Source: Fragilaria crotonensis (Eukaryota; Bacillariophyta; Fragilariophyceae; Fragilariales; Fragilariaceae). Taken from it: DNA of 64,000 nt. The stretch spans positions 1 to 64,000 of the forward strand of contig JAKSYS010000114.1 in assembly GCA_022925895.1 (NCBI GenBank), read 5' to 3'. This document shows, in pieces, positions 29,688 through 40,776 of this stretch. The notes beneath the pieces are model-generated. The model was not told the origin of the DNA, did not search any database, and saw only the letters and a list, made by a program, of their open reading frames with translations. Position 1 is the first letter of the stretch, and every line of letters begins with the position of its first letter. The translations under genes and the position numbers were made by a program.

Positions 29688-30521
29688 ATGAATGCGACTC
29701 CGATATCAACAGCAGCTGTTGCGATTCCGGTTGAGCCGGATGACAATGATCATCTTGCAGTGCAGATTTCGGATTTTGCCTGGCAGAGTTATGCCGTCGA
29801 GTCTGTTGGTGACGTTCCAGTAGCATCCTCTGCTCGACTTGCGACGCTGCGACCGGAAGACGAGTCCTTCCTGAGGCAATCTGAATACATTACTATCTCC
29901 ATTTTCAAAGTACGCCCAAGATCCTACACGGGAATCACATTCACAGAGGATGAGGACAAAGTTGTTCGTGTGAAGGATGTATTGGAATCGTCGCCGTTTC
30001 AAACCACGCCGTTGAGATCAGGGGATGCTGTTGTGTCTGTCAATCAATTTCAGATCACTTCTGCGAAATTAGCTGAGCGTTTAGTCAAGACTTTGGATTT
30101 CTGGGTCACTCTCATTGTTCAACCGACCAATAGTAATTCAAACTTTGTGTCGACAATTCTCAAGAAGCATGTGCCAGATCAAAGATTGGGAATTCACTTC
30201 ACAAAGTCTCCCAACAGACCAGTCTGCATTGCCAACCTCGATACACGAGGAGTATTGGCACATACAAGCTTATTGCAAGTCGGCGATGCAGTCCACGCGA
30301 TCAATGGCCAAGGCGTTGACACAGAGCAACATGCCGTGGAAGCCCTCTCTTCGAATCCTGAGCAAGTTGAACTTGTAACCGCCTCACCACAAGGCGTACT
30401 TCTTGTGTTTCGAGCAGCACCGCTTCGCTGCTCAATTACGGGGACCTGCCTCTGCTTAGCTATTTCTCTGATTGTCATCGTAGTTCTCGTGGCATACTTT
30501 GTTGCGGCAGACCAGCACTGA
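29688..30521 (+). CDS. Tail-anchored protein with two PDZ-like domains
   Basis: 277 residues, one exon, ATG at 29688. Two PDZ-like modules are visible: residues ~68-148 (GITFTEDEDKVVRVKDVL, then PLRSGDAVVSVNQ) and ~165-245 (LGIHFTKS, ANLDTRGVLAHTSLLQVGDA, HAINGQGV). Both keep the x-V-G-D-x-(V)-x-x-(I)-N-G-type beta-turn. A single hydrophobic helix at the C-terminus (LCLAISLIVIVVLVAYFVAA) ends five residues before the stop, so it is a tail anchor facing the cytosol. PDZ domains bind C-terminal peptides; partners are unknown. It converges on the next gene with 327 bp between stops. Confidence 0.8.
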   Translation: MNATPISTAAVAIPVEPDDNDHLAVQISDFAWQSYAVESVGDVPVASSARLATLRPEDESFLRQSEYITISIFKVRPRSYTGITFTEDEDKVVRVKDVLESSPFQTTPLRSGDAVVSVNQFQITSAKLAERLVKTLDFWVTLIVQPTNSNSNFVSTILKKHVPDQRLGIHFTKSPNRPVCIANLDTRGVLAHTSLLQVGDAVHAINGQGVDTEQHAVEALSSNPEQVELVTASPQGVLLVFRAAPLRCSITGTCLCLAISLIVIVVLVAYFVAADQH

Positions 30522-30848
30522 AATGCTCGAGTGACGAGAAACGCGTCAAGATTCAGTGAGGACCATTTGACTATATATGTGCGTCGCAGAATTGACGAGG
30601 TGACCCGAAAAATCTCCATGTGTGTGGCGAACGTAAGCAAGCAGATAGCGAATCGTGCTTGATTCGCCTCCTACCTTCGTTGTGTCCTTTTCCAGCAACG
30701 ATCGTGAGTCGTCAAGGAACTTGGTTCACCAGCGCAATCAAACCGGCTGGGAATGGCGCTTAGTTCTCACTATGAGAATTGATCAGAATGTAGTGTTTGC
30801 ATTCAAACACATCGACGTTTACGAGCAGTAGGCATTACAAAAATTTAA

Positions 30849-31670
30849 CTAGATCTCGGCCTCGTCCAAAATTAACCCTTGGTGGCCACATTGCCCTGCC
30901 ATTGTCATTCTTAGAATAGTGCTCCATCGATCATGGATGCTTCTTTCTTTCGGTGACACGGCATCCGAAATGTTCTGATCCATGTCAAGATCTTCCATGG
31001 AAGTCAGTGATCCCTCGTCCTCTCGTCCTTCGTAAAGGGTGCTCAGTTCCTCGTGGAAAATGTGTGCGAGGTTATGTTGTCGAGGCGGCAGGCTTGAAGA
31101 AGTCATTTCCGATGTAAACTTAGGGGACGTGACTGGAGCGTCCTTGGGGCTTTCTATTAAAAACTCGTCGTCTGCATCAGCCTTACTTGGAGTGTTGCCT
31201 CCCACAGATGTGTCAATCAAGAGTCCACGGAAAATCTCACGTGAAGGATCGTCATCATCTTCGTTCGAGGAGGCGCTCCCGCAAACTGAGGGTTCAGGAT
31301 CTGGATACTGTAACAATTCTTCGAACGAGAATTCATCATCAAATGCGACCCCAGGGAAGGCTTTCGTGAGTATTCCTCGTGCCTTATCGCTCAGGTCAGT
31401 AGTAGGTACTGGAGATGAACAGTCACTACTTTCTTTACTTCGGTTCGGGTAAAGGTCACCAAATTGTTCAGAAGAGAACGACGTCTGATTGCACTCGAAC
31501 AATGTTTGGAGGGGGATCTTTGAGTCTCCGTCGGACTTGGGAGGTTCTACCGACTCTTCTGAATTCGATCCCGCAATCTCTGTCATGTCATACGATGAAA
31601 AGTTCCTTTCATCGATTCGCTTGAGTTCTCGCAAACGGAAATTAGCCTTTATCTTGCGCAGAAATCCCAT
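30849..31670 (-). CDS. Hypothetical acidic Ser-rich protein
   Basis: 273 residues from the ATG at 31670; the frame is open further upstream but without ATG. The N-terminus is basic (GFLRKIKANFRLRELKR) and the rest is low-complexity, rich in Ser, Asp and Glu, with short motifs such as DDEFSFEELLQYPDPEP and LPPRQHNLAHIFHEELSTL. No catalytic domain, signal peptide or membrane segment is seen. The length and Ser/acid bias suggest a largely disordered regulatory protein. It is convergent with the PDZ gene. I do not recognise it. Confidence 0.55.
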   Translation of the reverse strand: MGFLRKIKANFRLRELKRIDERNFSSYDMTEIAGSNSEESVEPPKSDGDSKIPLQTLFECNQTSFSSEQFGDLYPNRSKESSDCSSPVPTTDLSDKARGILTKAFPGVAFDDEFSFEELLQYPDPEPSVCGSASSNEDDDDPSREIFRGLLIDTSVGGNTPSKADADDEFLIESPKDAPVTSPKFTSEMTSSSLPPRQHNLAHIFHEELSTLYEGREDEGSLTSMEDLDMDQNISDAVSPKERSIHDRWSTILRMTMAGQCGHQGLILDEAEI

Positions 31671-34600
31671 GATGATTCTTAACTTGGTTGTACTGATGGA
31701 GCAAACGAAGATGTGAGCAGCTAATGACAAATCCTCAACTCTGATTGGGTTCTGGATCGAGATGGACAATACGTTCTGGTTTGGGCTAAGGCGTCGGGAA
31801 GCCAGTCAACCCGTTGTGGATAAGCCTGAAGCCTCACGTGTTCTGGATCGCATATCGTATAATACTCATCCCAAGACTAGTCTGAGGATAAGTTACATGT
31901 GTATGATCGAAAAATGGCATGACCTCGCCAAATGAAAATTGAACTACATAATGAAGTTTGCTAAGCATTGCAGGTATGAAAATATATATACTCCCTACTG
32001 GCTTCATAGTGCGAAGTGCGGACGGTTTCTTTCCCGCAAAGTCACAACTCCGCCTCCCGACCAACAAATTTTGTCATCCGCACGTGGTAGTGTAGGCAAT
32101 GTTTTGATCATCCAGAACACCGAGAAGGCGCAACGCACAACGAAACTGGAGGCCGGAAGTGTGACCGGCGTGGAAAACAGGAATCGACGAGTTACGCAGA
32201 CTTATCACAGCAATTGAAACTGTCCACGCCGGGAGCTCGTACTTGAGTGTCGTAGGTCGTAGGTCGTAGGATTCCGAGTTCCTTTTACTACCGGTAGTAA
32301 GTAGTGCCACTACTAGCTACTGCAGTAGCGCTTCGACCCACGTCCTTCTCGGAGTACAGCACTGTAGCAACTTGTCCTACTATGCTATGGTGTTGAGCAT
32401 AGAGCAATAGATTCCCAGAAATAGGAGTTCAACAGTCTCCAGAACAAACACAGACCAGAGTATTCCTGTTCCCTGGACCGCCACAATCTTTGAGGCGACA
32501 AACATGAAGACATCAAGAAGCAGATCATCCATTTGCCTTCAAAATCTTCCCATCCGCAGAGTCAGTCAAGGACGTTTGGAAAAGGAGGAATATTCATGAA
32601 ACGATGTTAAGTGGACTGTGGACTACTTGTGAAACCTAAAAATTGAAAGTAGCCTGTTGTGCCATCACAACAAAATGAATGCCAAAACTTGACATCAGTA
32701 CAAACTATTGATGATCTTCTTTTGCAAGACTTTGATATTCAGTCCTTAGTATCCTGTGGAATTGCTTGTCATGACAATTGATGGGACAAAACTATTCCAA
32801 TTGTGGCATCAACACCACAAGCTTCACTTGTCAGTCTTGGAGAGCTTCAGGCGTTCTTTCTTCCTCTATTGTGAAAAAAGAAAAGGGAGGGAAAGTTAGC
32901 TAGTGGATACCAATTACTGAAATCAATGCAAGTAAGGCAATTGATATCCTTGTTATCAACCATCAGTAATGACAGTTGAAATGCTGTCTTCACCCTGCTG
33001 CTGATCAGTGCCACTGATCTACTATGTTGACCTCTGTCTCTTCTCTCATTAGCTACTAGTGAACACTTAGCATTGTGCCTCCTTTCGACGAGTTAATGGC
33101 ACGAAGTAGTGTAGACATTTCTCCATGAAGGAGTTGTGAAGGCACAGCAGGCCATGATGGATTGATTGCATGGAGTTTGTTGTAGACAATATGCACAATA
33201 TTGAGCAAAAGAAATGAAAGATTAAAAAAATAACCAGAACAAAAGAGTTTGCATTCTTGCCACCCCAACAACATATTTAGCACAACAAAAAGCAGCACGC
33301 ATTTCGATAACGCTTTTGCAATGATTGACTAACCATTCTTTCTACATCATTAATACTGGTGTATCTCACTGAAGGCTGTCCTTCTTTATATGCATTACCA
33401 ATGGTCAAAGATAACTCTGGAACAATACTGACTTGTCAAAATACAAGTAATGTCAGGATCAACTGTTCAACGAAATCTTAATGTGGGGATATGTTCATAC
33501 AGGCTTGTGAAGATGGTGTCACTATTACCTGACATCAATTTGTCGCTATACGTGCTTGCTTTAAAATTGTACCCACCCCCAAGTGATGCACATATTCAAC
33601 CACTCAACTCTAAAATGAATGTCCATACATGACCCTTTGCTTGAAAAGAATCATTATGACACTGAAATGTCAGTACATCTGATATTCTCACCCTAAAAGC
33701 TATGTACTATGCTTGTAGTGAAGTGCATCATACAATATCAGCAGATGAATTTCAATCTGCATTTACCACCTTTTTGTGATAATTCACCTGATGTCCATTT
33801 GATCTGATTCTTGTATCCAAAGTACATTTGGTGGTTGCAAAACTCCTTGAATCTGCAGTTCTTCAAGAGGCAATCATTCGTCAAATCTCTGCAATCTTTT
33901 GCTGAATGCCTTTTCAACAAGCATGAAGTCCTCACTCTTATGAGACGAAGCAGGTTAATGAAGTCAGTTGCTCTCAGCGTCAAAGAAAAAATGAAAATGC
34001 AATTTGTTGTGTATACCGACCATGCGACTAGCGATTGACATAGTCTTTTGTAGCATCTCATGATGTCACTGTGCACAAATCGTAAATATGCAAAGGAGCG
34101 AATATACGAGAATTGGGCTACTTTTGCAGGAAACCTGTTGAGTCATCGGGTGCGTAGTTCTTTGATGGCAAAGATTGTTCCTTGGATGAGATTGGTTCGT
34201 CCCTTCTGATATTTGCTCGAGACATCCGTGCCCATACATTGACAACCTCAATTAATGCATAGCACAGCGCGAGCATTTTATACTCAAGTATGTGTCATAG
34301 TTGTCATGGTGCGATCTTACCCCAGGAACTACATGCTCGTGTTGCCTGCCGCCTCCCAGTGCCCGCTCTAAAGGGAAGGTTGCATTGTGTATTGCCGCCT
34401 ACCGGTAGTATTGCTTTGCAGAATCGTAGACTTCAGTACATTACCTGGCGCCTGGTGCTATACTCGAGATCTGTAGTGTTGCTGTATGTGTTCTTACATC
34501 AATCTAGCAAAGTTTAGTTATTAACATTAAAAGGAGAGCAGGTAGCCATAGGAATAGAGAGAAAAACGAATTGAACTTGACTAAATGAACAATTGCAGCT

Positions 34601-34691
34601 ATTCTGTGAATAACTTACTACTAGTACTACAGCTGAAGCGCCTGTCGAACAAATCTTTCGTTACGAATCGGCTTGTACGGTTGAGTCGCGA
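31671..34691. other. 3.0 kb AT-rich region without a confident gene
   Basis: Two minus-strand frames (33056-33298 and 33738-34076) have some protein-like composition. The second reads KDCRDLTNDCLLKNCRFKEF, Cys-rich. Neither starts and ends cleanly, so I leave them uncalled. TACTACCGGTAGTA at 32286-32299 and a related copy at 34398-34410 belong to the dispersed palindrome. No RNA gene is seen. Confidence 0.4.
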
Positions 34692-35147
34692 TCATATTCT
34701 CGAATCTTCTTCTTCGTCACTGCCATCGTTACCTTTGTGGTAAATCTCATCAATAAATCTTGGCCGAAAGGCAGAGTCATTAAGTAGAACGTTGTTGCCT
34801 CGAAGAAATCGGCTCTGGCCGTGGGAATGTGACTGCGTCAAACAGAAGTCCGGTTTGATAAACTTCACCATCGCCCCCAACAGAATGATTTTAAGGAAAA
34901 CCTCTAGGGAAGAGCGAAAGAGATCACAACTCGAACTCTTCTTTCCACTTGCAACCAGCGGTGGAGGCAGTGGAGGCACGACGTCTGCAGGTAGACATGG
35001 CAGTGACTTCGATGACGTATTCATATAAGTAAGTTTTCGCTTCGAAGAGGGACTCAATGATCTTCTCCTTGTGGTCCGCCGCATCGTAGATTGCGGTGAT
35101 GATGAGCAGGCATCATTGATCAAACGGTCTAGGGCATCGAGATCCAT
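34692..35147 (-). CDS. Hypothetical protein next to a Copia insertion
   Basis: 151 residues from the ATG at 35147 (MDLDALDRLIND). The segment TRRRSLSPSSKRK is a phosphosite-rich basic stretch. A Pro-rich linker follows, then a hydrophobic stretch (LEVFLKIILLGAMVKFI) and an acidic tail (SDEEEDSR). I do not recognise the family. The reading frame stays open upstream, through the 50-bp leader and into the 3' LTR of the Copia element, which ends at 35197 in the same orientation. The native promoter may therefore have been displaced by the insertion. Confidence 0.5.
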   Translation of the reverse strand: MDLDALDRLINDACSSSPQSTMRRTTRRRSLSPSSKRKLTYMNTSSKSLPCLPADVVPPLPPPLVASGKKSSSCDLFRSSLEVFLKIILLGAMVKFIKPDFCLTQSHSHGQSRFLRGNNVLLNDSAFRPRFIDEIYHKGNDGSDEEEDSRI

Positions 35148-35196
35148 GGTGAAACGTTTTCCTACGACACGCTGTGCTTTTTCCCATCGACACAAC

Positions 35197-35548
35197 TGTT
35201 GAAACCACAGTATTAGCGCCAGTACCTGCGTGTCAGTCAGACAACGGTGCAGCACTGCAATAACTACTGGGAGGTCAAATCGCTTGTAAACCGGAAAATT
35301 AAATTAAAGTGAGACTATCTATTCGTCTCGCTTCCACTCCATAATCTCGTTCCGTTCGGCCGTGGACAACTTCGCCCAGTTTACGTGGGATCCATTATTC
35401 TTCTTGAGTCCCACACGCTTAACAATCGGAGACTGTTCGTCCCCGTGTGACTCACGTTTAGATGGCTTTCCGTTTGTGACCCACCCACCATCACTATCGA
35501 AATGTCCGTTGGTCATTTCGTAACTGGTCCCGTCAGCCATATTCAACA
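35197..35548 (-). repeat. Copia 3' LTR
   Basis: 352 bp, nearly identical to 40420-40771. The last ~230 bp (35319-35548) also carry the end of the polyprotein frame, so coding and LTR sequence overlap. Confidence 0.9.
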
Positions 35549-38500
35549 CACTCCTGCAATCCTCGAGTGCATAGTCCATGTGGTCAGGATTGACATTCAT
35601 AATCTCGTTTCGCATCTTCAAGAACAGCGCACCCTGTAAAGGTTTCGTGAAATAGTCCGCGATCATTTTCTCTGTTGGACAGTACGTAACTGTCACGTCT
35701 CCAGATGCAATCCTATCCTTCACGAAGAAATAGCGAATATTGATATGGCGTGTACGTTTGCTGCTAGAAGCCTTGCCGTTCTCAGCCAAAAGAATAGTGC
35801 TTTTGTTGTCTTGATGGATAACTGAATCCTTCACATCATAACCCTGAGCCTCAAGAAAATACCTTGTCCACAATACCTGCGGCATGATATCGTGAACGGA
35901 CACCAACTCTGATTCCGTAGAGCTTCTTGTGTTGATTTTGTGGCGAGTAGATGTACCATACATGGTACCCTTACCAAGCGTCATCATTCCTCCTGTATGA
36001 CCCTTCATGTCAGGATGAACCGCAAATGATGAGTCCACCCACCATTTGATCACACACATGTCCTCAGCCTCGAGCGTGAGTGGCATGTATGCTGTCGACC
36101 GAAGGTATTGCATGACTCTGCGCAACTTCTTATAGTCGTCGCTATCCGGACCCTTTACGCGAGTACATAGGAAAGCAGTGGCTGTTTGTACATCTGGTCG
36201 AGCCCTTTTGCAAAGGAACAGTAATTTCGCGGCATTGTGATGGAACAGGGTCGCCAAATTCTTAGGCAATTGCGCCGCAACCGGATCCACATCGAAAAGT
36301 TTTGGGCTCGCGGGGTTTGGAGCTGTACCGTTGAAATCAACGGGTAGTTCCTCCAACATTCCTTTAATGTAATCAATCATTGTAAACATGACCTTCCCAT
36401 CAATGCTAAAATCAATGGTCATCCCGAGATATTCGTGGACTTTTCCGCGAGTGATCGTCAAAGGCGCTTCGTTTCCGAATTCCGACTCAAGCATCGTGAT
36501 GATGTCGGTAACCACATTCGGGTCCTTATGTGAGATTTTCAAATCATCCACATGCCAAAGGATGGTGCATTGGTTCCCGTCAATGATTTTATTTGCGACG
36601 CAGCTATCGTACGGGTTAAGCTCGAAACCCCATTTGATCAGTTGTGCGCTCAACCGCCTCCAAAATAGTAGCGCCGCCTTGAGCGTTCCATAGAGTGCCT
36701 TCTCGAGTTGTACGTACAGTACTTCCTTTCCGTTCTCGATTTGAATATACTTGCGGTACAGTTTAGGATCGCATCTCACGAGAAGTTCGGCCATCTTGCC
36801 CTCCAGCTTCATGTGCACTGTATCTTCCATGTCGGCTTGCATGAAAGCCCCGGGAAGATCGACAGTTGCAACGTCACGCCGTTCTCTGGCGTCGATGGCA
36901 CACGATAGCATCACCGATTCAATGGCGACTGTTGGCGAACTTGCCTCTTCCTTCGTTGTGAACTCGCGCTGCTTCCGTCCGTCTGCACATCCACGTGCTT
37001 TGATTACTCCATTGCGCTTCTCTTTGAGAAACATCAAGTACTGGAGAGAGTCCCTTCTCTCCTTGCAATTCAGGTTCTTCTTCGGCTTCAGTACTTTTCG
37101 AGTATGTAGTTGATCAAGCTCTTTCATGATGGCGTCGATCCCCTTCTCTCCGAATAGTTTGAGTCCTTTTTTTACGCTATGTTGTGTCATGACAGTTGAT
37201 TCGAGAATTGTGTGGATATGTCCATAGTCCCTTGGTTTGCGAGGTCGCAGGTTGTGTTTACTTGTTCGAGGTCCATAGGCTTCATCCATGCGAGCTTCAA
37301 GACTGTCTTCGACATTGTCGACATCAATGGCTTCGACGAGTGGTTCGTCATTAAAGTTTTCTGCGTCGGCGTTATTTGTGGGGTCGACGTCACCGTCGTC
37401 ATCATTTGGGAAATCGTCATCATCTTCGTCGTTCTCGTTGTCGTCGTCTTCGTTTCGATTTTCCTCTTCGTCGCTCTCGTTTTGATTTTCCTCTTCGTCG
37501 CCCTCGTCGTCGCTCTCGTTTTGATTTTCCTCTTCGTCGCTCTCGTTTTGATCTTCCGCTTCGTCTTCATCATTCACTCCTGCGATTTCGACGGCGTCGT
37601 CGTTGGGATCGTAATCGGGGTCGGCGTCTTCGGGTTCAGCATCTTCATGGAAGATTACGTCGTCCTGGAGATCATCTTCGTCAAAAGGCACTCCTGCGCG
37701 ATCGGCAAACTCAATCATGGGGGTACCTGGTGCCCGTTTAGCGAGATCATGGACGCGTTCGATGACTTCCGCGGGCATGGGCATGGATGTCCAATGGTTG
37801 CGGTTCAGTCGTCGACCTGTCGTTAGACTGAAAAAGTAGTGGCCTCCTTGTTCGTTTCCGGTGGGACGAAGGGCGAGAGCTCCAACCGTGCGAGTCTGCA
37901 TGCTGTTGTTGTGTGGTTCGTGTGTTTGGACGTATTGTCCGAATTCAAGCTTGACGTGATTGTTGTAATCAATGGTGGAACCGACAACAATTGCTCGTGG
38001 ACTCAACGTGTCGGAAATGCCGCCATTTGCTGGGAAACTGTTCAACCAAAAGCAGCAGTAATATATGAGCTCGACGATCATACGGGCAGGAATGACTTCG
38101 AATGGCAACATGTTGACAACGCTGCGTGCACGTTCCTTAATGACGCGGATATGACGCTCGATTTCGGGAACGTGTTCGTTTGCGGCAACCGCGTTCAGAG
38201 TGATGCCGATTGTCGATAGGTCACCTCGATACCCCTCGACGTCAAATTCTCCGTCCATGAGGAGGCTGGTGACTTTGAAACCGCGCTTCAGGTAGTGCTG
38301 ATGCACTCGTTTTGTTGCGCTGAAAATCGTTTCGATATGACGATTGATGAGCAGCTCTGCGGTACTGAATTTTATATGTCGGGAAATTGTCATGAAGAAT
38401 GGCAACTTATTGACGAACATAATGTCGCCGGCCAACACGACCTTTTGATATCGCGACATAATAGATCCTGGGATATTTGCATAGTCCACCTTCACAGGGT

Positions 38501-40391
38501 CTGGACGTTTTTGCACTGTTTTTCCTTTCAATGACCCGATGTCGGGTCCAAAGATACGTTCCGCAGCGATTATGTCATCTCGAGTCACAGGACAATTGGG
38601 AAGCAGGTTCTTTTCGACGATAGACATGAAAGTCCTGGTGCTTGGCCGTCCGATAATCTTCTGCACTGAGCGTGCCAATTTGGCCTTCGAGTAGTCCCGT
38701 TCAGAATACTTAGTAGCGTTATCGGCTACTGTGTTGATAAGGCTCACCTCCTTGTTGTGCTTGCCAACGTCAAAGTAGTATAGCCCCTTGGCAGACTGTG
38801 CGAAGACCCGAACATCACCATCCGATTTGTGCACGTGAAAGGCATTTCCGTCGGAGGTATCGAATGTCACGCGGTACCCACGTTCCTTGACACGAGAAAG
38901 AGATAGGATGTTTGCGATGCCATTCGGATTGTACCAAACTGTTCCGTAGCCTTTTAGCTCGCCGATCCATTTAGTGCTGGTAATTCCGGCGTTACAGTGA
39001 ATATCCATGGCGTTTGTGTGCTCGCGAATGTTGGTCAACATCTTTTTGTTGCAGAACACGTCGACAGTCGATTGATTGTCAAGCAGAATCCACGTCTGTG
39101 GCAATCGGCCATCCTTTCCAATCTGCATCGCGACACCGGTCTCGTCATGATTGATGAATTGAAAGTCATCATAATCCGGCTGATCGTCAAGGAAATCCGC
39201 ATCATACGCATGTGCACCATCGGTAAGTAGTGTTGTTCCAGTCTGGCTCTTGGCTTTGGCATCTTTTTGCTTGTCATCCGTTACCCTTTCGTTGTCACAT
39301 TCGCTTGCGTAGTGTCCCTTCTGCCTGCAGCGGTGACATGTGATCTGGGCCTTTGGCGTCTTGTCCTTCTTTCCGGCATCAGCGTTGACGAAGGACACTT
39401 CTCCGGTGGCTCCTGCGTTCTTTACGTAGTTGACATCCACGTGTTGCTTCCAATTACTCAACAGGTTGTAAGCCATGTTCAGGTCAGTCGGGAAGTTGTC
39501 GTGGCCCTGCAAGAAATCGTTTTCGAGATTCTCCATGAGATGACTGAAACGCGCCTTATCCGCTCCGATGATGAAGGCCATGGCCAACATGCGTTCCTCA
39601 GCATTGTGCGCCACGGTGATTTGCTCTTCCTCGCTGAGATCCTCCTTCTTCCGATTGCCCAGTTCGATCTTCTCAATGGCAGGATCAACCATGGTTCCGC
39701 CGGTGTACTTGATCACATCGTACAGGTTCTTGAACTTTGTCTGGTACTCCTTGACGGTCACAGTACGACCCTGAGAACAGTTGAGAAACCTCTTTTTTGC
39801 TTCGAGGAGAGATTGCGCAACGTATTTCTGACTCTGATATTGGTAGGATAAGTTCTTGATGGTTTCAAGCAATTTCAAGCCATCACGCTTCATGTTCATC
39901 TCCTTGAACCCGTCGCATGCTTCTATCTTTTGTTGCATGATGTCGGAGCATTGTCCCCACACAAGGGAATACATCGCCCTGATATTTTCAGCTAGAGCTC
40001 CAATACGCTTCATGTAATCGTCAACTTCCTTGGCCCACATTCTCTTCCTGGTCTCGCTCGCATCAGGTGGAGGGTCCACTGGATCATCAAAGATTGGAAG
40101 CGACAGGGTTTCCACAGCGATACTAATATCTGCACCGTATTTGCTGAAGTTGGTTGCGACGTATGTCGAGATCGCTGACGTGGTCTTGATGAAAAGATCT
40201 GCTTGTTTTGCATCAGTACAATCGTAGATATGGCCTTTGAGGCCATCACATGCTCCTTCAAACTTGGTGATAGGAACGGAGATACGGCTTGAGAACCTTG
40301 AGACCTGGCCGCCCTTCTTCTTGGCTTCTCCAGTCCCCTTGTCCTTTGTTGCGCTGTCGGCTTTTTCCACCTTACTTGTAGAGGCCGACAT
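35319..40391 (-). CDS. Copia gag-pol polyprotein
   Basis: 1,690 codons in Copia order: gag-like region with a CCHC knuckle (CHRCRQKGHYASEC), aspartic protease-like region, integrase region, an acidic low-complexity linker, reverse transcriptase and RNase H. The order integrase-before-RT places it in Copia rather than Gypsy. Treated as a mobile-element relic; the copy appears intact and young. Confidence 0.9.
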   Translation of the reverse strand: MSASTSKVEKADSATKDKGTGEAKKKGGQVSRFSSRISVPITKFEGACDGLKGHIYDCTDAKQADLFIKTTSAISTYVATNFSKYGADISIAVETLSLPIFDDPVDPPPDASETRKRMWAKEVDDYMKRIGALAENIRAMYSLVWGQCSDIMQQKIEACDGFKEMNMKRDGLKLLETIKNLSYQYQSQKYVAQSLLEAKKRFLNCSQGRTVTVKEYQTKFKNLYDVIKYTGGTMVDPAIEKIELGNRKKEDLSEEEQITVAHNAEERMLAMAFIIGADKARFSHLMENLENDFLQGHDNFPTDLNMAYNLLSNWKQHVDVNYVKNAGATGEVSFVNADAGKKDKTPKAQITCHRCRQKGHYASECDNERVTDDKQKDAKAKSQTGTTLLTDGAHAYDADFLDDQPDYDDFQFINHDETGVAMQIGKDGRLPQTWILLDNQSTVDVFCNKKMLTNIREHTNAMDIHCNAGITSTKWIGELKGYGTVWYNPNGIANILSLSRVKERGYRVTFDTSDGNAFHVHKSDGDVRVFAQSAKGLYYFDVGKHNKEVSLINTVADNATKYSERDYSKAKLARSVQKIIGRPSTRTFMSIVEKNLLPNCPVTRDDIIAAERIFGPDIGSLKGKTVQKRPDPVKVDYANIPGSIMSRYQKVVLAGDIMFVNKLPFFMTISRHIKFSTAELLINRHIETIFSATKRVHQHYLKRGFKVTSLLMDGEFDVEGYRGDLSTIGITLNAVAANEHVPEIERHIRVIKERARSVVNMLPFEVIPARMIVELIYYCCFWLNSFPANGGISDTLSPRAIVVGSTIDYNNHVKLEFGQYVQTHEPHNNSMQTRTVGALALRPTGNEQGGHYFFSLTTGRRLNRNHWTSMPMPAEVIERVHDLAKRAPGTPMIEFADRAGVPFDEDDLQDDVIFHEDAEPEDADPDYDPNDDAVEIAGVNDEDEAEDQNESDEEENQNESDDEGDEEENQNESDEEENRNEDDDNENDEDDDDFPNDDDGDVDPTNNADAENFNDEPLVEAIDVDNVEDSLEARMDEAYGPRTSKHNLRPRKPRDYGHIHTILESTVMTQHSVKKGLKLFGEKGIDAIMKELDQLHTRKVLKPKKNLNCKERRDSLQYLMFLKEKRNGVIKARGCADGRKQREFTTKEEASSPTVAIESVMLSCAIDARERRDVATVDLPGAFMQADMEDTVHMKLEGKMAELLVRCDPKLYRKYIQIENGKEVLYVQLEKALYGTLKAALLFWRRLSAQLIKWGFELNPYDSCVANKIIDGNQCTILWHVDDLKISHKDPNVVTDIITMLESEFGNEAPLTITRGKVHEYLGMTIDFSIDGKVMFTMIDYIKGMLEELPVDFNGTAPNPASPKLFDVDPVAAQLPKNLATLFHHNAAKLLFLCKRARPDVQTATAFLCTRVKGPDSDDYKKLRRVMQYLRSTAYMPLTLEAEDMCVIKWWVDSSFAVHPDMKGHTGGMMTLGKGTMYGTSTRHKINTRSSTESELVSVHDIMPQVLWTRYFLEAQGYDVKDSVIHQDNKSTILLAENGKASSSKRTRHINIRYFFVKDRIASGDVTVTYCPTEKMIADYFTKPLQGALFLKMRNEIMNVNPDHMDYALEDCRSVLNMADGTSYEMTNGHFDSDGGWVTNGKPSKRESHGDEQSPIVKRVGLKKNNGSHVNWAKLSTAERNEIMEWKRDE

Positions 40392-40419
40392 CTTGCGTAA
40401 ATAACCTTTAATTTAATTT

Positions 40420-40771
40420 TGTTGAAACCACAGTATTAGCGCCAGTACCTGCGTGTCAGTCAGACAACGGTGCAGCACTGCGATAACTACTGGGAGGTCA
40501 AATCGCTTGTAAACCGGAAAATTAAATTAAAGTGAGACTATCTATTCGTCTCGCTTCCACTCCATAATCTCGTTCCGTTCGGCCGTGGACAACTTCGCCC
40601 AGTTTACGTGGGATCCATTATTCTTCTTGAGTCCCACACGCTTAACAATCGGAGACTGTTCGTCCCCGTGTGACTCACGTTTAGATGGCTTTCCGTTTGT
40701 GACCCACCCACCATCACTATCGAAATGTCCGTTGGTCATTTCGTAACTGGTCCCGTCAGCCATATTCAACA
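40420..40771 (-). repeat. Copia 5' LTR
   Basis: 352 bp, TG...CA ends. It includes a duplicate of the last codons of the polyprotein frame because the two LTRs match. The ACAAC target duplication follows at 40772-40776. Confidence 0.9.
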
Positions 40772-40776
40772 ACAAC

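Larger units (their letters stand above)
35197..40771 (-). mobile_element. Copia-superfamily LTR retrotransposon (CoDi-like), looks whole
   Basis: Total length 5,575 bp in minus orientation. The 352-bp LTRs (35197-35548 and 40420-40771) begin TGTTGAA, end TTCAACA and are nearly identical. A 5-bp target duplication, ACAAC, lies at 35192-35196 and 40772-40776. One long open frame (35319-40391) covers the interior and runs into the 3' LTR. Near-identical LTRs and the intact duplication indicate a young insertion. No obvious break was noticed. Lineage placement is by resemblance to diatom Copia elements and is inference. Confidence 0.92.

Noticed and set aside
37212-37826. 204-residue hydrophobic plus-strand frame resembling a membrane protein
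   Set aside because: It is antisense to the acidic low-complexity linker of the Copia polyprotein, where GAA/GAT codons read as Phe/Ile/Val on the other strand.
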